Positions 11,100-23,867 are shown, counted from the first letter of the stretch. The stretch: 64,000 nt of DNA from Sequoia sempervirens (GCA_007258455.2 VDFB02000003.1:44388077-44452076), one strand, 5' to 3'. Notes: generated by a model not told the origin, from the letters alone. Made by a program: numbers and translations.

Positions 11100-12945
11100 A
11101 TGGAGTTCCCTCTCTCAGAATGGGTAGAAGGATGCTACGACCCTGATGGTCCTGGAGCCTGTGACCCTCTCTCTCCTTGCTATCCACTCTGCCTTGGTAA
11201 TGATCTAGGAGGTGGTGGCCCCATCACCCACTCACTCACTAATCTCTATGATATGGATCTCTCTGATCTACTATGTGTGAAACTAGGAGCTTACTAATAT
11301 GGTGGTACTAATCCCTCATATAGAGTATTACATAACCTCTTGTGCATACTATCAAATCTTTGAGCATCACTGTAGTAGGACCCTGTGCCACATCCCAAAT
11401 CCTTAGTAACAACTTCTCTACTTGTAGAGACCGAATAACTATTGTATCTCTCTCCACCATCACACTAGCTAACTATGCCTGCAAACCCTGTACCTAAGCA
11501 TATGCGCTCACCAACTATGCCTGTAAGTCCTGCACTTGCTCCTCCAAAGCTACAACCTAACCATCCCCATCATGACCTATTGTCTCCTCTCCTACTAGCG
11601 GAGACTATACTGCTTGATATCCTATTGATGGGGACTGCATTTCCTACTATACCACTAGTGGTGGCACTGCTACTACCTAGACATTGGGTACTTGTCCTCC
11701 ATCTCCCCCATCATCACCATGCCTAGCTCAAAAACATAATTGCCTACTGCCTCTCCTCTACTCTTAACCACTTATCCTTGCCCGCTTTCCTCTACCATCA
11801 CCACCTGTAGGATCTATCAATAGTATAGATCTCATCTCCACCCACCACATATCATACTCTAGTGTAGTCCCTGCATCAATAATATATAGTCATGAAATCC
11901 ACTGCATCGATACTAACCCCTCAAATTTTTTGATAGCTATCTCTGGACTAATCATGGCTCCCCAATGTATAATCTCTCTATAAGTATGAGAAAATATCAC
12001 CTCACCAACAAATACATCCTATTGATTTCCAAACTATTTGCATAATCTATTTGGAAAATAAAGTTTGATAATTTGTATCGTCCTCCTAATCAAATAGCGG
12101 GTTTTCCAAGAATATGGTAGATGCTCTCCATCATTAGGCCATGCTTCACAATGCCTCCAAGGTCTCTAGGTAAAACTAACCCTATCATCTATCACCCATC
12201 ACCAATAAGGAACATCTCCTAATCGATGATATGTTTGAGCTTGATCATAACTATGAACATATGATAATCCAAGTGCTCATGCTCTATCTATCAATGGTCA
12301 TAGGATCACTATGTTTTCCCATGCCCATATGTGAAGGAGTGTTAGTCCACCTCCTATGCTAGCTCCATGTCTGTATGTAACCTGGTGAAGCTAATGATAT
12401 GGAGTAGCCAGTACATGGGCCCATGCATACACAACTCCATCCTTAATTATTCGCTCTATCACTATCCCGTATCCAACAGGAAATCTGTGACTCCTCTTGT
12501 CAAGAACTAACACACTACTAATCATAGCCACCAACAACATAGGTAGCCTATCAAAATGTGCCTACATGTAGCTCAAACCAATCTCATAATCTTCTATCCC
12601 GAGGTTGTTTTCCATGAACACTCTATTGAGCGCCAAATCCCCACCATTCATGTCATAAACCATCTGCTCTCCTTGGATTGGGGTCCACAGAATCCTCCAC
12701 ACATCCTTGAGGGTGATCGTCGCCTCCCTTAGTCAATAATATGAAGGAGCTTCTTCCCTATACCACCTCTCCGTTAATGTAGTCATCATCACCCTATGTG
12801 CTCGTATCTATGGCATATAGGTGATGTAGAATAAACCAATGACCCCTAGGAAATCTCACTCATCATCACCAATATGCCACCTCAGCCTCAACATATTTGG
12901 ATGCCTCTCATGAGATATCAATGCCTCCCCACTACCCTACACCCA
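11100..12945 (-). pseudogene. Antisense plant mobile domain (PMD) gene (element 1)
   Basis: Read on the - strand from about 12945 down, the conceptual product follows the plant mobile domain (aminotransferase-like) pattern: TLTERWYREEAPSYY, REATITLKDVWRILWTPIQG, MLLVAMISSVLVLDKRSHRF, GIVIERIIKDGVVYAWAHV and SIGGGLTLLHIWAWENIV, then a long C-terminal region. PMD proteins are a plant family whose cellular members are MAIN/MAIL-type nuclear proteins; transposon-borne PMD copies are known. The ORF lies antisense between pol and the 3' LTR. Several in-frame stops break it. The 3' half (about 11100-11790) is poorly resolved; it corresponds in position to the Gln/Arg-rich tail of the copy at 55090-55740. 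The function of such ORFs is not known to me. Confidence 0.75.
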
Positions 12946-13109
12946 ACAAAATAACTCAGTTATTCTAGTTTCTATCATTTTTATAAACCCTCACCCTACA
13001 CAGTCAACCAAGTCAAACTTAACATTTTTGTCATTTTTGGTAACAAATGTACCCTTCCCATTTAAGTCACCCTAATTTACCCCCTCACTCATTCATCTTC
13101 CACCATCTA

Positions 13110-13860
13110 GCAATTGCACTCTCATTACACACATAAGCACCCAACCCTCATACACATTAGCACCAGACTCATACACATTATACCCTGTTCATACACATAT
13201 AAGACATTCTCTTTTATATATGTGCCATTATCATAAGCATTTGCACTATCCATTACCACATATTCACCATTTTCTATTAGCAATTGCACCCGCTCACAAA
13301 CATATGCACACTCCACATAACACTATGTGCCAAGGTTAAACTCATCCACATAGGTATCATACAAATTCGTGTGGGTTTTATTAACATTTGCACGAGATTC
13401 ATTAACCTATACATGTAGGTATCATTAACCTATGCGCATGTATCATTAACATATACACCTTACTCATTAACAATTGCACCATCTATATTAATAGTTGCAC
13501 CATGCTCACAAACTTATGTGCCATTTTCATACAAATGCACCATTTGTCACCATGTCCAAGCCATCATTGTTCACAATCACAACCTCATTACACATTTGCA
13601 CCAATTTTGGGCATATTTGTGCCCAAAACCCCAGTGAATGTGCCTGTTTTGGGCACACATGCACGTACCTAGGCCAAAAAAACACCCCCAAATTGTTGAT
13701 AATTATGTAATGCAAAAGAAATTGCACCATGCTAATAAGAAATTGTACCAAAATAAAGCAATTATGTCGCCCTTCCCTTCACAATTGTGCCCCTCAATCT
13801 GCCATTTGCGACCATCTTGGGTTTGGTGCATTTGCCCAAACCCTTGCTAAACTCTACCAG
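13110..13860. repeat. Degenerate tandem repeat, period about 21-24 bp (element 1 3' UTR)
   Basis: Variants of ATTAACATTTGCACC followed by 6-8 variable bases recur, clearest at 13379-13550, where seven units follow each other. Looser copies (CATACACATTAGCACC, CAATTGCACC) extend from about 13110 to 13860. The array sits between the antisense PMD gene and the 3' LTR. The 3' UTRs of Tat-lineage elements are known to be rich in variable tandem repeats, and this fits. Confidence 0.75.
13605..13628. other. Inverted repeat, 9-bp arms
   Basis: TTTTGGGCA and TGCCCAAAA are separated by 6 bases. A further TTTTGGGCA lies at about 13645. It could form a small hairpin in the 3' UTR transcript, but nothing shows a function. 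Confidence 0.4.
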
Positions 13861-14402
13861 TGCCCTAGCTAACAAATGCATCAAAAACACATAATTGAAA
13901 GAGCTAGTTGGAAACCCTATCTCGATTGGTGCACCATCCCTCCGTCTGAATATTCACACCCGCTCCACCCAATGATCACCCTCTAGAATCCCTACCATTC
14001 TCTCCACAATTCTCTCTCCAAAACTAGATCTCTAACCAATTCCCACAAATCAAGGAGTGCAAATGAGGAGAAATTCCCACCCACCCACTTTTTGTCCCCC
14101 CACCTAACCCTAATTTTCATATTTTACCATTCCCTCCTTCCCCAAAACCTATTTCTATCCCCTTCATTATTCACCCATCACATAAAATCATTCTAATTTT
14201 TACTAATTTACTCATTTCTCCATGTCCTCCATTTAAATTCTTTCATTTTGAAGAGTTCGCCTTCAAAAATTATTTTTAGTATCTTTTCCTGCCAAACCCC
14301 CGAGGGGGCATCCCCACCTCCATTATCAATTATCGGGGCAAACTAGGGCATGACATCAAATTTTTATATTTTCTTTGAAACAACGCTACAAAAACACATT
14401 AT

Positions 14403-14419
14403 CTCAAAGAGGGGCAAAA
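14403..14419 (+). promoter_or_regulatory. Polypurine tract (element 1)
   Basis: CAAAGAGGGGCAAAA directly precedes the LTR start TGTACACTTAAA. The same CAAAGAGGGG core precedes the LTRs at 57939 and, on the - strand, at 36683. It would prime plus-strand DNA synthesis. Confidence 0.85.
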
Positions 14420-15535
14420 TGTACACTTAAATATGACTAATGTATCTCTTCTAAAACATGTCATTTTTAGTCACCTGACTTACCTATTTCATCTTTGATA
14501 TTTAATTAAATAATTTTATTATTTGATTAAATTAATGATCATTTTCACTTCATCTTGATAATTAAATGATTTTTTATAATTATTTAATTATTTTAAATTT
14601 CGTTTTTCCTCTCAAATCCAACTTTAATTAAATATTTTTGAATTATTTGATTAAATTACTTATTTCACTATTATTCATCTATATTGAAAAAATAATTAAC
14701 ATTATTTAATTAATTTACTAATTATTCTTATATTCCAAAGTTTAATTAAATAATTTATTATTATTTAATTAATAAATTTTCCAATTCCCACTTCTCAAAT
14801 TAAATAATTACTTTTGATTATTTAACTTAATCTAATTATTTCTCAACATTGTCCAAAATATAAAATCATTTGTTTTATTTAATTATTCCCACCTTGCACA
14901 TGTAATTAATAATTAATTCATTTAATTATTAATTACCCATACATTTCCACGTCATTAGTTGATAGAGACTTACTCTCAGTCCACTCCTCAATCAAATTCA
15001 CTATACTCCCACTCACTTTGAGTTTATCGAGCAATCAATTCAGTCTTCTAACCGTTAGACTCAGTTATCACTCCAATCAATCCTCTTATTTGATCCATAC
15101 GATCAATTTGCTACAATCAAGATATTAGTTAACTCCCTCTCAATTCTTCTCACCAATTATGAACTATTGATCTTGTCAATCTCTCCTCAAATCTTGACCA
15201 TCGATTGGTGTCACCAAACATCTATAAATTAAGCCTTCCTATCATCTACTCTCCCTCCCAAATCGTGCTAATAAACTATACTCGAATCATTATAGTGCTT
15301 TATGCTCTTGTGCTACTAAAAATTTGAAAGGAAGTACTATAACAACATTCTCTGAGGTGAACGGAGGAGAACAATGGAGCTATGCTAGGGCAGGTTGCAT
15401 TTTTTATATGTGTGTAGGTTTACATTGCATTTGATTAAGTTTTCTTTATTTGCTTCATTGATATGATCCTTTTCTTATGAATGATTTTGTTACTGTTTAT
15501 CCTTTGGTTTCAAAATTGAATTCCCAATTCATACA
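14420..15535 (+). repeat. 3' LTR (element 1)
   Basis: The LTR starts TGTACACTTAAATATGAC, comparable to TGTAGACACTTAAAAATGTC of the other Tat/Ogre-like element. As in that LTR, a long stretch of TTAATTAAAT-type AT-rich sequence follows (14500-14940), and a TATA box lies 813 bp from the start (799 and 776 bp in the other LTRs). The end at CATACA is a guess from TG...CA logic. There is no second LTR here to confirm it. Confidence 0.65.
15233..15240 (+). promoter_or_regulatory. TATA box in element 1 LTR
   Basis: TATAAATT follows CACCAAACATC. Its distance from the LTR start agrees with the TATAAATA boxes in the two LTRs of the nested element. Confidence 0.6.
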
Positions 15536-15546
15536 ATACCTTTACC

Positions 15547-15702
15547 ATGGACCCTTATGACTCTTTATTTTGGGATTCCTTACATGCCTCCATTATGGAC
15601 TATGGATTATTCTCCCACTTTCTTCATCCCTTTCTTCTTGAGGATATAGTTTTCTTCTATGATATAGATAAGGCTAAATTTTTCATGCATAAGATCATTT
15701 AA
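15547..15702 (+). CDS. Short open frame of 51 aa, unrecognised
   Basis: An ATG at 15547 opens a frame to TAA at 15700. The product starts MDPYDSLFWDSLHASIMDYG and is rich in aromatic and acidic residues. I do not recognise it. Coding-like traces continue downstream to about 16200 (ALNESSSSDD) but with stops and shifts, so it may be the start of a decayed gag-type gene. If the LTR of element 1 is longer than I assume, this frame would lie inside it. Confidence 0.2.
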   Translation: MDPYDSLFWDSLHASIMDYGLFSHFLHPFLLEDIVFFYDIDKAKFFMHKII

Positions 15703-15707
15703 TACTT

Positions 15708-15733
15708 TCTCTCTCTCTCTCTCTCTCTCTCTC
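15708..15733. repeat. (CT)n microsatellite, about 13 units
   Basis: An uninterrupted CT run directly follows the short open frame. It is a simple repeat. Confidence 0.95.
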
Positions 15734-18700
15734 ATCCTTTATTGACCTTAGGCATGCCTTCCTTTCTATGTTAAAATAAGTTCATTATATTTCTCTTTAT
15801 AAATCACAATTATACATCATTACTTAAACCCTCTCTGTGGATACTCACCTTACTACATGTCCCTCCCCTCCTTATCCTATTAAGGATCCTTTTCAACTTG
15901 CACCACTTCTCATAGTCTATGATGGTGGTCTTTTCCTACTTCTCTCCTTCATTTCACTAAATTCTCAAACCCCATTGATATCTTAAGGGATGGTGAGACC
16001 TTCTCCTCTTCCCTTAGTACCATTCATGATCCTCTTATTATAATTAGTGACACTTCTTCCCCACATGTCTCTTGTACTTTATTGATAATCTTTCTATCAA
16101 AGCCTTGAATGAATCTTCTTCAAGTGATGATTAGGTTCACATTTATTATGATTAGAATTCTTTTATGAAACCTTTGAAGAATTTCACCTCCTATTAGATG
16201 TAACCTTCTCTTATTCTTTCCCTCACACTCTTTCTTTGGGGAATAAGCATCTTCTTGATCAAGTATGGATACCATAACAATATCTAATTCCAAACTTTTA
16301 GATATATGAATTTAACTTAAATCAACATTTGCACCAAAATAGCCCGTGAAAATAAAAAAATTGAAACCATAAATTATTTCTAAACTAAACCTAATCTAAT
16401 GGATTTGGTGAAAAATTCTAAAAGCAAGGTGAATAGGAAAATGCCAAGAGAAATAATCCCATTAACCTTGTCCCTCGGATCTCATTCAACAAACAAATGA
16501 ATTTGAGTCATAATTGCTCCTTCACTTGATGCAATCACTTGCAACCAATACAAAGAAGGGTGCATCTTGTTGGGGGAAAATTGTGTCTCTATTTTACCTC
16601 TTCATTTTCTCTTAACCCTTGTTGTTTTCCTAGTATTCCTATAGTTCTTGTCACTTTTCATTAATGAATTGGAGATATTCTATGAAATATGTGGAAAGGT
16701 AAAAACTAGTGAAAAATACCGATTCCTTTGACTGCTACTAACTATCTTTGTGATTTTGGTAACAGGAAATATTTAAGTTGTTGACATCAAGGCATGAAGG
16801 GCGTTGGTGGATGGAAGACTAGGCCGGTTGGAGTCATTTTGTCACTTTGGCCATGCTTGTGTCAAGATGAGCAAATCTGTTTTGAGTTGTTATGTTGTTT
16901 TAAGATACTATCAAAAGACTTTAAGTTATTTTTGATTATCTTTCGAGGTTGTTGGCTGTAAGCCACAAACAACCCAAACTCTTATTCGCTTTTATCCTCA
17001 AAACTATTATGGTATAGACAACTTGTGATATGTATACATATATACCGAGACTAAAAAGATATAGATGATAGAAAGTATACATTGGTGTTAAATCCGCGTT
17101 CATAATCTGTTGTTGCAATTCGAATGAATGACTATTAGCGTGGAGTAGTTTTGTGCTTGTGAGCTTCTATCACTCAATAGTTGGCGAAGGCAGGGCCCAC
17201 TTCCTCCGTTGTTGATGATCTTTTCATTAGATATCTGTGTGTGGTAATGTAGTGATTTCATAATTATTCAATTTGCTTCATATTGATTATTGTGTTAAAT
17301 GTCGAATTCTTATCAGTTTATTTAATCTCTATAAATGCGTTCAATCTTTGTTGGTTTGTTCAATACTTATTAGTTTCCATAATCGATCTATCAAACATTA
17401 TCAGTATCATTAAGAATAGCTAGAGCCGATTTACTGTGAGTTGAGGAGTTGAATAGTTAATCGACGTTGGAAGCATATCTACATTTAGTAGTATAACTTT
17501 AATTATGTTTATTTTATTTCAAGAAACAATTTCATTCTGTTGTATAGAGATTTTCGATTCTGTTTTGTTGTATGCGAGTGATTTGTTTTCTGCTGCAGAA
17601 TCATTTCTTCACGGGTTCCTGTCACACATGTGACATGAAGTCTGCAAATCAAAATTCTGTTCAAATATAGATTACATTAGCTTGCATCCATCAACCCTTA
17701 GTTTATTGATTGCAGCCCTTTGACATACTGCCACAACACGGTTCAAAAGCCTATGTTGCTGGATTGACACTTTAGGATGAACTGAGGAAGCTATTTCTAA
17801 GAATTAATTCAAATCCATTACAAGAACAATTTGAAACCACAGTTTAATCCAATCACATCTTATAAGGATTTATGGATAATGGAAAATGTAATCAGTTCAA
17901 CCACCCTCTATCTTGTTGTAAGTACAAATCCTACATTAATTGTGCAAGATGTACACATCATGTTTAGGACCACACTGAGATGTTTAGGTGGACCATGCAA
18001 AATAATTTTCCCTCAAAAAAATCTTAGTGAAATGAAATATATTTAAAATTCATCATATATTCATGAATTAAATGCATAAAGTACAAGATAATAAAATTCA
18101 TTGACTGGAAAAACAAGAAAATAGAGAAGAAATAATGAAAAGAGGAGAATTTTTTTTTATTGAGAAGCAAAATTGTATTAAGGAGCAACTATTTTACTTT
18201 CCCACTCTTTGAAATTTCAAGTTTCTACATAAGTAAAGGTTTATATTGGTAGAGAATATGGAGGTTTTCCCACCAATACACTATACAAGAAAAAATGTAC
18301 AATGGAATGCCAAGAGTCGTATGAGTCAATTTTAAAAATGATAATATTTCAATATGTTAAGTTAACATTTGACACTCATTTGAAAGTCATTATTTCCTTA
18401 CATCTTTTTGTTGGCCATCTTCATCACCATCAGTGCCCTTATCTATTCTTCGATCCTTTTGTTGACACACATTGAATTTGTCTAAAATTATCTTGACTAA
18501 TTTTGAATTTAGGCCATCTAAATACACAAACTAAACATTTACAACAATGATGATATGCACTAACTTTTGAAACGCCTTCTTGTATTCATTCAATTAATCT
18601 TAAATTAAAGAGAAAATACAAAATCAATACAAAAATTAAGTTTAAAAGTAAGACCATATTCATACTCTTTTAAAACTTACATGGATCTTTATTAAATTTC

Positions 18701-18766
18701 CTCCACATATATATCCTACAACTGTTGTTTTTATCTAATATTGTTTTATTTCATGGTAAACTTCGA
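15734..18766. other. No recognisable gene
   Basis: This block is AT-rich with short open frames only. The part at 16730-17640 is less AT-rich and contains phrases common in plant LTRs (TTGTTGACATCAAGGCATG), but no paired LTR, primer site or pol remnant is visible. Confidence 0.35.
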
Positions 18767-18801
18767 AAATAAAATAAAATAAAAGTAAAAGTAAAAGTAA
18801 A
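18767..18801. repeat. Compound microsatellite (AAAAT)n (AAAAGT)n
   Basis: Three AAAAT-type units run into three AAAGT-type units. It is a simple repeat with no further meaning that I can see. Confidence 0.8.
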
Positions 18802-19849
18802 TGCATCTTCCTCTATTTTATTATTAATTTTGGTGCATGTATTGAATAAAAAGGAAAATGGAATATTAAAATCCCATCGTGCGAATACAATCATTGGGGA
18901 GTAGAATGAAAAAATAAAAACACATGCCCCTGAAATTGCAACCAAGAGAGAAATCATTTTGTGCCACGTGGTTTTAATTTAAAATCATTTATTTGTTGAC
19001 TTTAGTGAGCCACTAGTCCTTCGCACGAGGATTTGATAGTAGGGGAAATAAAAGCAAATGCCCCCTTTGTAGCCCCTACCCTATGCCATCGACAAGTGGA
19101 GTAGAAAGGAAATATAACCAACTTGCCTATGTGCAGTGGGCATTTTAAAATTAATTTGCTCTTTAATTTTCTACTACTTAATCCATTTTAAACTATTTTC
19201 ACCTTGGAAAAAAAATGTTTGGTCTTCATGTATTTCAAAAATATCATAAAATTATTTTTCTTTTTAAAATAATATTTGACTATTAAATGATAGAAAAATA
19301 GATTTGATAGTATTGACATTATAGTTATAATTTTTATTTGTTGGAGTTAAAAGTTGGTAAGAAGGTATATAATATGTTCACTTATTGTGTAATTGTCAAA
19401 ATTTGGAAAACGAAGTTTTACCATTGATTTTTGGTAAACACTACCAATCTTGGATAGTTAATAGATTGCTTGCTATGGGCTCAATTTTTGTCTGAAAGAC
19501 CAAAAATTAAAAATGGAAGCTACTTATGAAATATCTATTCTTGCCCTATTGCCAACATTTTGAATTTTGACTTTGAGATGTGAGTTGTTTAGAGACATCA
19601 AGTGTGGCCAAAATCATAATTCTAGACTCCATTCTTGTTTGAGTGACTTGAAATCTAAAATATGGGGACGTGATTAACTACCATTTTTTTCATAATGCTA
19701 TACTTCAAATTTACAACCATTAAAATTGAATCATTTACAAACAAGATTTTTGGCTAGTACATCATTCCAAGGTTGAAAAACATGATAGCTACATCAAATT
19801 GAAGGTTGAGTGTCATAATTATGATGGCACATAATTCATCCCAATAATG
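18802..19849. other. No recognisable gene
   Basis: AT-rich DNA without motifs. Short frames on both strands lack family features. Confidence 0.35.
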
Positions 19850-22100
19850 GATCATTTTTTGGGATACATTCCCCTTATGGTCATAGTGAGTCGAAGAAAT
19901 AATCTCTCGAGTAGAGAGTGCTAACTTATCCATTGGGTGAACAAATTGACCAATCTACACAATTTTGAATCTTTCATTCTATAATTTTTCTCAATTGCCC
20001 AATGCCACCAAAAAATGTGAACCTAAAATATGCCTTTGACTTCCTAAAAGCTTCTTTAAAAACACTCTTTGTCCAACTACAAAATAATGATGTTGATGCA
20101 TTCCACTATATGTCTAAACCTATCATTGTTAGAGGAAACAAAATACATTTTGACTTCATAGTCTAATACCAAATGAAACATCTCATGATGGGACATGCTT
20201 AAATTACATTTGGTAGATATATCATGCCCGTTTACATTATAAAACTTTACATCTGGTGGATTATAACTATCCATTTTCAAAGGTTTATCAATCTAAACTA
20301 AAAGATAAACACATTCATAGTTAATTAGACAAGACATATAATGAGTATTAACCTCATTTGATATTTTTATATCAAATTAGAAACCTTTGTGTTTAATATA
20401 TTGATGGAGAAATACTTGTGTATCTACTTGATCAGACCTGACAAAATCATACTTCCCCTTTGTCAAAAGACTAATACTTGAAGAATATATTGACTTGGGA
20501 CATGTAACTAAATTGTATTGAGCATGATGACCAAAAATTTATGATTCTTCTTGAATTAGAGATAGGGTCCTTAAGAAATACACCACATTCATTAGGCAGA
20601 AGAAAATACACATGAATTGAATGTTTCCTTGTATAAAGAAGATGATCTTCATGCCCACTCAACTATTTTCTTCATGTTTAAGCATCTTTTCAAGTTGAAC
20701 TACACTATATGATAGTCATGTTCATTTAACTATTGCAAATCATCCACTTCATTGCACTCCAATATCCTAGAAAAAGACTCATCTTTAGGCACAATAGTGT
20801 CCTTTGTAATAAATACATCATGCCCATCATTATTGAGTTTGTCAACAAAAGGATGCTAGCATGCATCATTATTGCAAATATTGATATACTCCTCCATCTC
20901 TAAATCAAAAGCATGATTGAAGCCATTAGTTAAATTGCTGACATATAATTCAAATTGAGACACCTCAATAGAAGGATGATGCCTTCAAATTGTCTCTATA
21001 TTTTAATATCTTGAAAGCAATCTAGTGTAATAGAATTACTACTTGACCAAGTTTGTAAAATATTACTTCCTCTCCAAATAAAAATGAACATTCTATATGT
21101 CATTAACATACTCATTTAGATACAAATCAATGAATCACTATTAGCACTTGACTTTTGAAAACCATGATGGTAGTATTTTCATTCACTAAAGTGAGATCAA
21201 TATGCTACAAGTTGTTTGTAAACACATCAAGAGAAGAATCACAACCTTTAATCTTTTTGTTGTTGTTTTGTTTCAGGCTTTATGTCACAATCTACTACAT
21301 GTTCATTACTTTTGCAAATAAGTTCATGAATGATTTCATCTTCTCCATCCTTAAGATAGGGACTCAAATCCCTCTTAAAGTAAGTATGTGCATGATTAGC
21401 ACATTTGACCAACATATGAATGAACTCTCAACATTGCTTGCATCTACAAAGGTTAACACCTCTAATCCATGTTTTGAAAAAATCACCAAGGAAAAAAATA
21501 TCATGAGAAAGATACATTATATTAGACATATCTAGGCTAGAAAAATAATTCACATCATTAACTAGATCAATATCAAGAAACAAAGAAACAATAGGTATGC
21601 TAATTATAGGATCATGCTCATTGATAGGGAAGTTTTTCTTATCTCATTAACATAATCCCATGGTAAGGCATAAATTTTCACCTCATTCTCATGAGAGAAA
21701 ACCTATACAATGCATATATCATTAGAATCATCATCCTCAAAGCTAATAAAATAAGGAAGCTTGCATATTATGTGCAAGCATGCTCATGTTCCTCAAGTTG
21801 AATGCTTGCACACCCATCTCCAATAATATCATTATAAGTCTGAAAATTAATGTCCATGTCATTTTCCTTATAAATATAATCATTTTTAGGTGTATCTAAA
21901 AATTATTTCATTCTCATATATATGTAAATGTTCATACCAGAGTGTGCAGTGACACCAAAATCTTGAAATGAAACAATGCATGGGAGTACATATAGTAGAT
22001 ACTTAAGTTATTTATCTCTTGATTGAAAGGTTGCATGTAGTATTTTAGTGTAATTAATCATACGATTTGATTCATTACACTAAATTATTTTGTATAATTC
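19850..22100 (-). pseudogene. Possible decayed coding region, unassigned
   Basis: Read on the - strand, stretches between stops look protein-like rather than random: MKMDSYNPPDVKFYNVNGHD (20280 down), MSGHEDHLLYTRKHSIHVYF (20662 down), SFEDDDSNDICIV and SHENEVKIYALPWDYVNEI (about 21750-21640). They are in several frames. I cannot match them to gag, pol or a transposase. This may be an old retroelement ORF, or chance. The + strand frame 21155-21535 in the same interval is probably a shadow. Confidence 0.2.
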
Positions 22101-22380
22101 TTTTGAGTCATTATCATTAGTATTTGTATACATAAGGGTTTTTGCATGTTGTCTTATTTCCTCAATCATAATAACCCACTCATATACTTGATCCATATTA
22201 ATAGGTCACACATTTTACTCAATGTAGCTTCATACGTTTCACAAAATAGGTTAATGCATATCAAATATTTAGGCTTGTGACATTAGGGATTGTAGAAAAA
22301 TAGTTATAAACCTTTACAAAAATAAAATGATGACTCACCTCCTTATATTTTAGTTTAAAAAAATTATTGGATAAAATTTT
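22101..22380. other. AT-rich flank of the copia 5' LTR
   Basis: No gene is seen. The block ends at the LTR start at 22381. I could not find a clear target duplication because the 3' LTR is truncated. Confidence 0.4.
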
Positions 22381-23865
22381 TGCACTATGTTGTCATTAGT
22401 GTTGTCATTTCAATGTCAACCTCTAGTGTGGTCATGATGAGAAGGTGTTTGTGGAGTTGAGCAGGTGTTGTAGATGCAACAAGGTCACTTGGTTTCCAAG
22501 TGCTTTTGAGAAAATTTGTATAGAGTGTACAAGGTGACATGGATGTGTTCTATGTTGTGCTCCACATTTCTTCATGCTTGAAGTTGTTCTTGTGTGGTTT
22601 CAATATTATGATCAATAGTATTCAAAGGTTTTATATCCAAAATTTCAAGTTCTGGTTCATGCAGTAGTAGAAGATGTGTTTGACAGTGTGCTGGACTATC
22701 TCTGGCTTGTGAAGAGGGTTGTTTGGGAGAAAAGGAATTACTCCACATTTATTTGCATTAAAGTTTCTTGTCTTACAAAATTGGAAATGTGCTAATATTG
22801 TCTATACCTACCTTCCCTTGGTTGTTTTGGTGCTCTACTACTCCGCAAGCTTGGTTCATGAGTTGTGTCTTAGTGGCAGTTTGACTGGTTGCACAAGATG
22901 ATAACATTTTTAGTTTTATATGTGTTTGGGCCAGTGTGTTTGAATATTTTGTTGGTGTTAAAATATTCCAAAACGTTGTGTGATGTTGCTATGTGGTTCA
23001 CAAGATGTTTTTGGACCTGGTGAAGCGTGAATTTGGTTGCTTGGTAGCGTTGACACCAGTTTGTCCAACCTGGAGTGTTAGTGCTATTTGTAGATGTGCT
23101 TTGTGCTTTGTAGAAGCTTGGTGTAGTCTGTCAGTGTAGATTTGGGTAATGGTTAACCCTTGGTGTGTTCTTCCTTCACTCCTTTCTACCGTAAAAGTGT
23201 TTGGTGCCAACCTATTTGGTGGTTGCATATGTTTCATTGAAGTTGACTTGGAGAAGATTATTCATGGTTGCGAAAGGTATAAATGAAAGGTTAATTTTTG
23301 GAGAAGTGTGTGGTGTGAAATGATATGTATGTGATCAAGTGTTGAGATCTGAGTGTGAGCATGGACACCTAAGACTATCGGAAGTAGTGAGAAGAAGGTG
23401 TCTACATTTTAATGTGCCTAAAGTTGTTGGAGGCAGTGAGCCAAAAGTAGAAGATGGTGAAGAGTTTTTGTAGTGGATTCTCTTGTTACTCTGAGGTAGT
23501 TAACCTCCATGTAACAATTTCTTTGTAATCTTTGATATTCTGAAAGAAGTGATCTTCCTGGATAGTGAGCCTTTCTTTCTTTTGGATAGTGAGCCCTTTG
23601 GGCAGTGAGCCCTTCCAATAGTGAGCCTTTTGCAATTGGTGTTGATATTCATATATATGTGAGTTAATCCTCACCATGGTTTTTCCATGATTAGGGTTTT
23701 CCACATAAAATATGGTGTTCTATTATGTATGGTTGTTGATGTGTTGATGTTTCATTTGTTTACATACATGCTAAAGCTTAATAAGGGTTTGAAGATTAAT
23801 GAGGGCTTGAAAGTTTTAGTGCACAACTATTTCACCCCACTCTCAGTTGTCCTATGTTTCTAACA
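22381..23865 (+). repeat. 5' LTR of the + strand copia element
   Basis: The first 175 bp match the 3' LTR fragment at 29809-29986 (shared CTCTAGTGTGGTCATGATG, AAGTGCTTTTGAGAAAATTT and GATGTGTTCTATGTTGT). The LTR ends at TTTCTAACA, two bases before the primer binding site. Its length of about 1485 bp is large but possible for copia. The start at TGCACTA is the first shared TG after the polypurine tract in the 3' copy. Confidence 0.85.
23560..23632 (+). repeat. Short tandem repeat AGTGAGCC in copia LTR
   Basis: Four copies of (T/C)AGTGAGCC(C)TTT occur in about 70 bp. Spacing between copies is mostly 16 bp and once about 24 bp. A fifth AGTGAGCC lies at about 23437. It is in the transcribed end of the LTR. 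Confidence 0.75.
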
Positions 23866-23867
23866 AT

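Larger units (their letters stand above)
6778..15535 (+). mobile_element. Ty3/gypsy element 1, Tat/Ogre-like, 5'-truncated
   Basis: Gene order on the + strand is RT end, RNase H, a second (archaeal-type) RNase H, integrase, antisense plant-mobile-domain pseudogene, repeat-rich 3' UTR, polypurine tract and 3' LTR. A second RNase H after the classical one is a hallmark of the plant Tat/Ogre lineage. The left end is cut inside pol: the catalytic RT part, protease, gag and 5' LTR are missing. The same gene order is seen in the nested element at 33617-59322, which supports the boundaries. The right end of the LTR is uncertain (CATACA at 15535 is the best TG...CA end I can see; it could extend to about 15850). 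Many stops and frameshifts make it inactive. Confidence 0.85.

Noticed and set aside
14500..14950. AT-rich TTAATTAAAT stretch considered as a separate MITE
   Set aside because: The same kind of stretch occurs at the same place in the other Tat/Ogre-like LTRs, so it belongs to the LTR.
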